Source of the DNA: an uncultured Prevotella sp.
GTDB taxonomy: Bacteria; Bacteroidota; Bacteroidia; Bacteroidales; Bacteroidaceae
Direction: 5' to 3'
Length of the DNA: 21,298 bases
NCBI GenBank assembly: GCA_900548195.1
Contig: URJQ01000044.1
Coordinates: forward strand, 1 to 21,298
The position numbers and the translations under genes were made by a program. The notes under the pieces are model-generated. The model made no database searches. It was not told the origin of the DNA and saw only the letters and a list, made by a program, of their open reading frames with translations. Of this stretch, positions 15,744 through 21,298 are shown piece by piece; within the stretch, counting starts at the first letter, position 1; each line of letters starts with the position of its first letter.

Positions 15744-17191
15744 TATTTCTTGAGGATAGCAAGGAGATGACGCCAAACCATATCAACGGTAGGGATAAGG
15801 AGACGCTCATCAGGAGAGTGAACACCGCGAAGGGTAGGACCCATACTTACCATGTCGAGGTCTGGGTAGCGCTCTGCGAAGAGACCACACTCGAGACCAG
15901 CGTGGATACCGAGTACCTGAGGCTCCTTGCCGAAGAGCTCCTTGTAAGAATCTACCACCATCTTGGTCAGTTTGCTGTCAGGATTCATCTTCCAAGCAGG
16001 GTAGCCCTCGCCTGTATCTACCTCAGCACCAGCAAGCTGGAATACGGCGCGTACGGTGTTACACATATTGTCGAGAGCAGACATTACATTGCTTCGCTGA
16101 GAAGTGGTAACGAGAATGCTTCCATCCTCCTGGGTCTTTACGCTTGCAAGGTTGCTTGATGTCTCCACGAGCCATTCGATAGCCTTGTCCTGACACATAG
16201 AGAGAACGCCATTATCTACGCCCTGAAGAGCAAGGATAATCTTGCGGCTGTCTTCCTCGCAAATGACTTTTCCAGCCTCGGCAGACTCCATATACATCTT
16301 CATATTAGGCTCAGTAACGTGGTATTCTTCTTCTACTTCGCTGGCAAATACATTGAATGCAGCGCGTACATTCTCCTTTTCAGCAGCAGGAACAGCGATA
16401 ATCATCTCGCCATCACGAGGAATAGCATTGTGCAGACCGCCAGCATTGAGATTGCCAAGCAGTACCTTGCCCTTCTCAGACATGAGATAGATAAAGCGAG
16501 AAAGGAGCTTTATAGAGTTAGCGCGCTTCTTGTTGATGTCGTCGCCAGAGTGACCGCCAGTGAGCTGCTTTACGCCAATCTTAAGGAAGAAGAGACCTTC
16601 TGCATCGTCCAGATATTTAGGACGGAAGATAGCCTGTGTGCGCTTTCCGCCTGCACATGAAACGAAAATCTGACCTTCATCCTCAGAGTCGAGGTTGATA
16701 AGCATCTTGCCAGTCATGAATCCAGCCTTAATGCCTTCGGCACCAGTGAGACCAGTCTCTTCGTCGCGTGTGAATACGCACTCGATTGGACCATGCTCGA
16801 TGTCGTCAGCGTCAAGCAATGCCAATTCCATAGCAATGCCGATACCGTCGTCAGCACCGAGGGTAGTGCCCTTGGCGCAAAGCCATTCGCCATCGACGTA
16901 TGTCTCGATAGGGTCGTTGTCAAAGTCTATGTTGCACTCAGGAAGCTTCTCGCACACCATGTCCATGTGGCTCTGGAGAATTATAGTATCACGATCTTCG
17001 TATCCAGGGGTCGCATTCTTACGAATGAGAACGTTGCCAGTCTCATCTACGATTGTCTCAAGTCCACGGCTTTCACCAAACTCTTTAAGGAAAGCAATAA
17101 TTTTCTCCTCGCGTTTTGATGGGCGTGGAATGGCATTGATTAATGCAAAGTGTTCAAATACACTTGCAGGTTTTAAGTCTTTTTTATTCAT
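15743..17191 (-). CDS. pepD: Aminoacyl-histidine dipeptidase (peptidase M20C, PepD/carnosinase)
   Basis: PepD is a cytoplasmic di-zinc dipeptidase that cleaves Xaa-His and other dipeptides, feeding amino-acid recovery. At 482 residues it matches the family length (Escherichia coli PepD is 485). Metal and catalytic motifs are in the expected order: LQSHMDMV (His75, Asp77), TLGADDGIG (bridging Asp114/115), TRDEETGLTGA (Glu144/145) and LINLDSEDEG (Asp168), then the dimerisation/lid domain with QLTGGHSGDDI and NAGGLHNAIPRDG, and finally HAGLECG and RGVHSPDERL near the end. No signal peptide. The gene has a good divergent promoter (17334-17366), a leader of about 135 bases, and ends overlapping the start of a small lipoprotein gene. 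Confidence 0.96.
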   Translation of the reverse strand: MNKKDLKPASVFEHFALINAIPRPSKREEKIIAFLKEFGESRGLETIVDETGNVLIRKNATPGYEDRDTIILQSHMDMVCEKLPECNIDFDNDPIETYVDGEWLCAKGTTLGADDGIGIAMELALLDADDIEHGPIECVFTRDEETGLTGAEGIKAGFMTGKMLINLDSEDEGQIFVSCAGGKRTQAIFRPKYLDDAEGLFFLKIGVKQLTGGHSGDDINKKRANSIKLLSRFIYLMSEKGKVLLGNLNAGGLHNAIPRDGEMIIAVPAAEKENVRAAFNVFASEVEEEYHVTEPNMKMYMESAEAGKVICEEDSRKIILALQGVDNGVLSMCQDKAIEWLVETSSNLASVKTQEDGSILVTTSQRSNVMSALDNMCNTVRAVFQLAGAEVDTGEGYPAWKMNPDSKLTKMVVDSYKELFGKEPQVLGIHAGLECGLFAERYPDLDMVSMGPTLRGVHSPDERLLIPTVDMVWRHLLAILKK

Positions 17192-17230
17192 ATTTATAAT
17201 GTTTTAGATTCGATTATCAAATCTTTTTAT

Positions 17231-17238
17231 TACCTTTG
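17231..17238 (+). promoter_or_regulatory. -7 promoter element of the OmpH-like operon
   Basis: TACCTTTG followed by CA matches TAnnTTTG. The -33 region is weak. The 5' leader would be about 170 bases and includes a 10-codon ATG frame at 17247-17279 (MCVTRPDCHR then TGA), which may be chance. Confidence 0.5.
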
Positions 17239-17333
17239 CACCCAATATGTGTGTTACACGTCCCGATTGTCATCGCTGACGGTTTGACATTAGCCAAGAC
17301 AACATCAAAAACGGCAACATCGAAATCGTGATG

Positions 17334-17366
17334 CAAAGTTAATGCTTTTATAGTTAAACTGCCAAA
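17334..17366 (-). promoter_or_regulatory. Promoter of pepD
   Basis: On the minus strand TTTG (17366-17363), a 21-base spacer and TAACTTTG (17341-17334) form a good Bacteroidetes promoter. Transcription would start near 17327. This start lies beyond the divergent plus-strand promoter at 17231, so the two 5' leaders are complementary over about 80 bases. Confidence 0.6.
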
Positions 17367-17413
17367 CGAAAGATGTTAATAAATGCAATAAGAATATAAA
17401 ATATTATACACCA

Positions 17414-18037
17414 ATGAACAAGAAGAATCTTTTTTCGGCTTTTGCTGTAGCAGCATTCGCCGTAGCAATGACCTCATGTGACAATAGCCCTAAGCAGGAT
17501 GCTGAGCCAGTAGCTGCACAGACCAATCCTACAGAGCTCAGAATCGCTTATGTAGAAGTGGATTCCATAATGAGTCAGTACCAGTTCTGCAAGGATAACA
17601 GCATTATTCTTCAGAAGAAGAGCCAGAACGTCCAGAATACTCTCCAGCAGAAGGCTGGCGCTCTGCAGGCTGCCGCTGCAAATTTCCAGCAGAAGCTTCA
17701 GCAGAATGCTTACACCGAACAGCAGGCTCGTCAGATTCAGGCTGGTCTTCAGAAGCAACAGGCTGACCTCGAAGCCCTTCAGCAGCGTCTCGGAAGTGAA
17801 TTGCAGGCAGAGAATGAAAAATTCAACACTGCTCTTCATGATTCTATCCAGAACTTCCTCAACGTTTATAATAAGGACAAGAAATTCTCTCTTATCCTCT
17901 CTAAGGCAGGCGACAACATCCTCTATGCTGACAAGGCACATGACATCACTAAGCAGGTGATTGCTGGACTGAACAAGGCATACAAGAAGCCTGCTGACAT
18001 GGGTAAGGCTACTGGAAAGAAAGAGGAAAAGAAATAA
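17414..18037 (+). CDS. OmpH/Skp-like periplasmic lipoprotein
   Basis: Skp/OmpH proteins are trimeric periplasmic chaperones that hold outer-membrane proteins with long coiled-coil tentacles. This 207-residue protein has a lipoprotein signal (MNKKNLFSAFAVAAFAVAMTSC, acylated Cys22), then the OmpH opening IAYVEVDSIMSQYQFCKD (about 43-60), a long glutamine-rich coiled coil (about 65-150), and the closing beta segment FSLILSKAGDNILYADKAHDITKQVI (about 158-183) typical of the family. The tail is lysine-rich. Unlike classical Skp it is predicted to be membrane-anchored by lipid, which is common in Bacteroidetes members. The Gfo/Idh gene starts 2 bases after its stop, so the two are co-transcribed. 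Confidence 0.88.
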   Translation: MNKKNLFSAFAVAAFAVAMTSCDNSPKQDAEPVAAQTNPTELRIAYVEVDSIMSQYQFCKDNSIILQKKSQNVQNTLQQKAGALQAAAANFQQKLQQNAYTEQQARQIQAGLQKQQADLEALQQRLGSELQAENEKFNTALHDSIQNFLNVYNKDKKFSLILSKAGDNILYADKAHDITKQVIAGLNKAYKKPADMGKATGKKEEKK

Positions 18038-18039
18038 AG

Positions 18040-19023
18040 ATGAAACAGATAAACTGGGGCTTCATCGGCTGTGGTGAAGTGACAGAGAAGAAAAGTGGCC
18101 CGGCATTCAATGAAGTGTCGGGCTCACGCGTTGTAGCTGTGATGGGCAGAAGTCCTGAGAAGACGCGTTCTTACGCTCAGCGACACGGCATCCCTAAGTG
18201 GTTTACTGACGCTCAGGCGTTGATCGATGACCCAGAAGTGAATGCCGTCTATATCGCTACGCCCCCATCAAGCCATGCCACGTATGCCATTATGGCTATG
18301 CACGCTGGCAAACCGTGCTACGTGGAGAAGCCTCTCGCTGCATCTTACGATGATTGCGCTCGCGTCAATCACGTTAGTCAGATGACGGGAGTGCCTTGCT
18401 ATGTGGCTTATTATCGTCGTTACCTTCCATATTTCAGGGAAGTGAAGAATGTAGTGGAGTCTGGAAAAATCGGAAAAGCCATCAATGTGCAGATACGATT
18501 CTCTTGTCCGCCACGACAGCTCGATTACAATAAACCGGAAGATCGTCCGTGGCGTCTCCAGCCAGATATCGCTGGAGGTGGCTATTTCTACGACCTTGCG
18601 CCCCACCAGCTTGATTTGCTCCAGAATATCTTTGGCGTCATCACTCATGCCGAGGGCTTTAGCAGCAATAGGGGAGGGCTTTATTCCGCGGAAGATACGG
18701 TAAGTGCTTGCTTCAAATTTGAAAATGGACTGCCAGGCAGCGGGTCCTGGTGCTTCGTGGGGCATGACTCTGCGCGCGAGGACCGCATCGAAATCATTGG
18801 CGATAAGGGTATGGTCTCTTTCTCCGTCTTTGACTATCAGCCTATCGAACTGATTACTTCTTCTGGAAAAGAACTCATCAACGTGCCCAATCCGCTGTAT
18901 GTACAAAAGCCTCTCATACAGTCTGTCATCGAGACTTTGCAGGGAAAAGCAAACTGTAAGTGCACAAGTATCTCTGCTACACCGGTCAACTGGGTGATGG
19001 ATCGCATCCTCGGCAAATTTTGA
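18040..19023 (+). CDS. Gfo/Idh/MocA-family NAD(P)-dependent oxidoreductase
   Basis: This 327-residue protein has the N-terminal Rossmann fold (WGFIGCGEVTEKKSGPAF at about 6-23, DDPEVNAVYIATPPSSHATYA at about 63-83) and the family's YVEKPLA motif (about 94-100) with the conserved Lys. In the C-terminal substrate domain, GGGYFYDLAPHQLDLLQ (about 179-195) supplies Asp185 and His189 at the usual catalytic positions. Members oxidise or reduce sugars, sugar phosphates and inositols; the substrate cannot be told. No signal peptide, so it acts in the cytoplasm. It is tightly linked to the OmpH-like lipoprotein gene (2-base gap) and is followed after 93 bases by the DUF4421 gene. A small hairpin (GATTTCGT/ACGAAAATC) overlaps the stop codon but lacks a T-tract. 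Confidence 0.92.
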   Translation: MKQINWGFIGCGEVTEKKSGPAFNEVSGSRVVAVMGRSPEKTRSYAQRHGIPKWFTDAQALIDDPEVNAVYIATPPSSHATYAIMAMHAGKPCYVEKPLAASYDDCARVNHVSQMTGVPCYVAYYRRYLPYFREVKNVVESGKIGKAINVQIRFSCPPRQLDYNKPEDRPWRLQPDIAGGGYFYDLAPHQLDLLQNIFGVITHAEGFSSNRGGLYSAEDTVSACFKFENGLPGSGSWCFVGHDSAREDRIEIIGDKGMVSFSVFDYQPIELITSSGKELINVPNPLYVQKPLIQSVIETLQGKANCKCTSISATPVNWVMDRILGKF

Positions 19024-19116
19024 TTTCGTCTCAATACGAAAATCAGAGCTTTCATCTCAGAGCCAGCACATCGCAAGAATGATAGAAGTAACTCACGTAT
19101 AGGAAATATTAACCCT

Positions 19117-20301
19117 ATGTTTATAGCAAGAAAACACATTCTCCTTATTATATATATAATATGTGCAGCCGTGACTGATGTTGTGGCAAAGGAGAATGAT
19201 ACCCTTGCTGTTTCTGCAGAATCCGTAGGTTTGCGCTCTGCTGAAAGCCTGTCTCGGGCTGATAGTTCTCAGGGTGATGTTAGTCGTAAAAAGGGAAATA
19301 TCCTAATAAAGGCGGCAAATTCTGTCCTGCGCTTCTTCTCTCCAGAAGTAAACGATGAATACATCGAACCACAGAGGTATAACTTTACGGCAATGGCTCA
19401 AGTCACCAATACGGATGATTATTTCGTATTGAGAGGTGAAAGGGAAAACTCCATTTCTTTATCTCCTAAACGCAAATTGAAGGTGGGGCCTTTCTTCGGG
19501 TGGAGATGGCTGTTCTTTGGATATACATTTAATGTGAATAGCCTCGAAATGAGTCATTCAAATGTAGATGTCAATACCTCCCTCTACACTCCAGCCGTAG
19601 GTATTGACTTCGTATATAGAAACCTGGGTGAAGGATATCAGATAAGGGATTTCAAATTGAAGGACTATGGAAGCATCGATTACTTTAAAGGCATGCCCAC
19701 TAATAGTCTCGACATTGACATACTCTCCATAAATGCGTACTATGCCTTGAATAGCAAGAAATACTCCCAGCAAGCAGTCTTCAATCAGACAAACAGGCAA
19801 ATCCGCAGTGCAGGATCATGGATAGTAGGCACAGGATATAATCAGTGTCGTGTATCAATGGACTGGGTTCGCTTTCATGATGAGCTCAGCAAAGCTCTGC
19901 CTTCCAATTCTCCATCGCAAGAGTTTAATGACAGCGCATTGTTTTTCAAAAACTTGAGTTACCGCAGTATTCCATTCTCATTAGGCTATGGCTATAATTG
20001 GGCTTTCGCAAATCATTGGACTTGCGGCGCTCAGTTTCTTGGTTCGCTGTCATATATGTGGTCAAAAGGAGATGCTTATAATCAGAAAGTGGGCATCGAA
20101 ACAATAATCAAAGACTTCCGCTTCTCCAATTTCACATTCGATGGAACCATACGTGCAGGCGTGGTCTGGAATAATTCCCGATGGTTTGCTGGAGTAAATG
20201 CCATTTACCACACCTATCATTACCACCAGAGCCATCTGGAGGCAGACAATATCTTCGGTACTCTCAATTTGTATTTCGGATTCAATTTCTGGAGAAAATA
20301 A
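19117..20301 (+). CDS. DUF4421-family predicted outer-membrane protein
   Basis: The 394-residue protein has a signal peptide (about 1-24) and a low-complexity serine-rich spacer (about 30-60). The DUF4421-like beta-barrel starts near YNFTAMAQVTNTDDYFVLRG. Alternating strands follow, such as LKVGPFFGWRWLFFGYTFNV, YTPAVGIDFVYRNLG, WIVGTGYNQCRVSM, FSLGYGYNWAF and IRAGVVWNNSRWFAGVNAIYH, and the protein ends in LNLYFGFNFWRK with an aromatic-rich final strand as expected for an outer-membrane barrel. The function of the family is not known. It lies between the oxidoreductase and the amidase-like gene on the same strand; no canonical promoter was seen in the 93-base gap before it. Confidence 0.85.
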   Translation: MFIARKHILLIIYIICAAVTDVVAKENDTLAVSAESVGLRSAESLSRADSSQGDVSRKKGNILIKAANSVLRFFSPEVNDEYIEPQRYNFTAMAQVTNTDDYFVLRGERENSISLSPKRKLKVGPFFGWRWLFFGYTFNVNSLEMSHSNVDVNTSLYTPAVGIDFVYRNLGEGYQIRDFKLKDYGSIDYFKGMPTNSLDIDILSINAYYALNSKKYSQQAVFNQTNRQIRSAGSWIVGTGYNQCRVSMDWVRFHDELSKALPSNSPSQEFNDSALFFKNLSYRSIPFSLGYGYNWAFANHWTCGAQFLGSLSYMWSKGDAYNQKVGIETIIKDFRFSNFTFDGTIRAGVVWNNSRWFAGVNAIYHTYHYHQSHLEADNIFGTLNLYFGFNFWRK

Positions 20302-20380
20302 TCAATAGAAAGAATCTGGGATGTGAGGAAAGAGATGTAAATGTATTTTTACGCACATTTGAATCTATTATTTAAGGCTT

Positions 20381-21226
20381 ATGAACAAATGGATTATATC
20401 ATTGCTATTCTTGCTGTTACAATGCTCTTTTGCATTTGCTTTGACAGACAGACAGCAGGATAGTGCAAGAATCGAACAGTTGCTCTCTGATTCTAAATTA
20501 TTAAAACCTTCAGACAATCGCATTCTTTTCTTTGCAAAAAAGTTTATCGGAACTCCTTACGTCGGGGGCACTTTGGACAAAGCAAAAGAAGAACGGCTCG
20601 TTATAAATACGCGCCAGCTTGATTGTACTACTTTCGTTGAGAATGTTCTTGCATTGGCTTTGTGCTCAATACGTGGGGAGTATCACTTTCAAGATTTCTG
20701 TCGTCAACTGAAAAATATCCGTTATCGCAAAGGTAACATTGCTTATACTAATCGCTTACATTACTTTACTGACTGGATAGAGGATAATGCGGAGATGGGA
20801 TTTGTTAGGAAAATAGAAAGTCGCAAAGCCCCCTTTACTGCTATTCAGAATGTCAAAGTCGATTATATGTCAAAGCATTCGTCTGCCTATGCCATGCTTT
20901 CTGCCCACCCACAATGGATGGAGGGAATAAAGAAAACAGAGCAAAGACTCACTGGAAAGAAATATTGGTACATACCAAAGAATGGAATAAACAATTCTAA
21001 TCTTCTCAGAAAAACCATACACGATGGAGATATAATAGCCATTCTTACGTCTAAAGCAGGGCTTGATACCTCGCACATCGGATTCGCAGTATGGAAAAAG
21101 GATGGGCTTCACCTTCTAAATGCTTCGCAGATACACAAGAAAGTTATCCTCGAACCAATGCTCTTCAGGGACTATATGAGACGCCATCCATCGCAGATAG
21201 GAATCAGAATCTGCAGGATGCAGTAG
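20381..21226 (+). CDS. DUF1460-family amidase-like protein (predicted cell-wall amidase)
   Basis: DUF1460 proteins belong to the NlpC/P60-like cysteine peptidase group, and characterised Bacteroides members act as N-acetylmuramoyl-L-alanine amidases on peptidoglycan fragments. This 281-residue protein has a signal peptide (about 1-20), so it is exported. The nucleophile motif is QLDCTTFVENVLAL with Cys82, preceded by KKFIGTPYVGGTLD (about 53-66). The catalytic His232 lies in DTSHIGFAVWKKDGLHLLNAS, and Asn247/Ser249 follow near the usual third position. Length is normal. It is 79 bases after the DUF4421 gene, which it probably shares a transcript with. Role is inferred as peptidoglycan turnover or recycling; the true substrate is untested. 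Confidence 0.9.
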   Translation: MNKWIISLLFLLLQCSFAFALTDRQQDSARIEQLLSDSKLLKPSDNRILFFAKKFIGTPYVGGTLDKAKEERLVINTRQLDCTTFVENVLALALCSIRGEYHFQDFCRQLKNIRYRKGNIAYTNRLHYFTDWIEDNAEMGFVRKIESRKAPFTAIQNVKVDYMSKHSSAYAMLSAHPQWMEGIKKTEQRLTGKKYWYIPKNGINNSNLLRKTIHDGDIIAILTSKAGLDTSHIGFAVWKKDGLHLLNASQIHKKVILEPMLFRDYMRRHPSQIGIRICRMQ

Positions 21227-21298
21227 AGAGGTATTGTTGTTTAGTTGTTTGGTTGAGAAATAAAATATCAATAAATAAAAATATATAATGATAGGTTG

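Noticed and set aside
16695..17207. 170-codon plus-strand serine-rich frame
   Set aside because: Shadow of pepD on the opposite strand; serine and proline bias comes from antisense codons.
19012..19048. Terminator after the Gfo/Idh gene
   Set aside because: The GATTTCGT/ACGAAAATC hairpin is short with a bulge and no T-tract, so termination is not supported.

Overview
The window looks like chromosomal DNA from a Bacteroidales bacterium, most likely of the Prevotella group. The supporting evidence is lineage-typical families (CarboxypepD_reg/OMP_b-brl_3 outer-membrane proteins, a PG0541-type PII-like protein, DUF4421, a DUF1460 amidase-like protein, a split ThrE exporter), lipoproteins with Bacteroidetes-style signal peptides, promoters of the form TTG/TTTG - about 19-21 nt - TAnnTTTG, and the absence of obvious Shine-Dalgarno sequences. 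No rRNA, tRNA, CRISPR array or transposase was recognised.

Layout. (1) 1-4046 is AT-rich. It holds the 5' part of uvrB (-), a divergent tamB-like gene that keeps only its N-terminal quarter, and an outer-membrane beta-barrel gene (-). The two broken 3' ends meet tail to tail near 1690-1710. (2) 4047-5420 is a secreted GH28-type pectinase (-). (3) 5631-11752 is a complete tripartite efflux operon on the minus strand, read as TolC-like channel, lipoprotein adaptor, RND pump, PII-like protein. It has a clear promoter before the channel gene, a strong intercistronic hairpin before the PII-like gene and a terminator-like hairpin after it. (4) 11809-12575 is non-coding and carries a degenerate 22-bp tandem repeat. 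(5) 12576-15065 (+) holds a good promoter, a small unrecognised membrane protein, the two halves of a ThrE-type threonine/serine exporter and a LysR-type regulator. (6) 15134-15235 is a long imperfect inverted repeat. (7) 15330-17191 (-) is dipeptidase pepD translationally coupled to a small lipoprotein, ending at a strong terminator. (8) 17231-21226 (+) holds an OmpH/Skp-like lipoprotein, a Gfo/Idh/MocA oxidoreductase, a DUF4421 outer-membrane protein and a DUF1460 amidase-like enzyme. These look like envelope genes in one or two transcription units.

How the genes work together. The best-defined system is the efflux operon: channel, adaptor and pump form a trans-envelope export machine, and the cytoplasmic PII-like protein is a plausible but unproven pump regulator. 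The right-hand genes mostly concern the envelope and peptidoglycan. The most unusual points are the tamB/outer-membrane gene junction with a composition change (rearrangement or assembly chimera), the small protein heading the ThrE operon, the overlapping divergent promoters at pepD, and several unexplained inverted or tandem repeats. I did not find an obviously new defence or mobile system.
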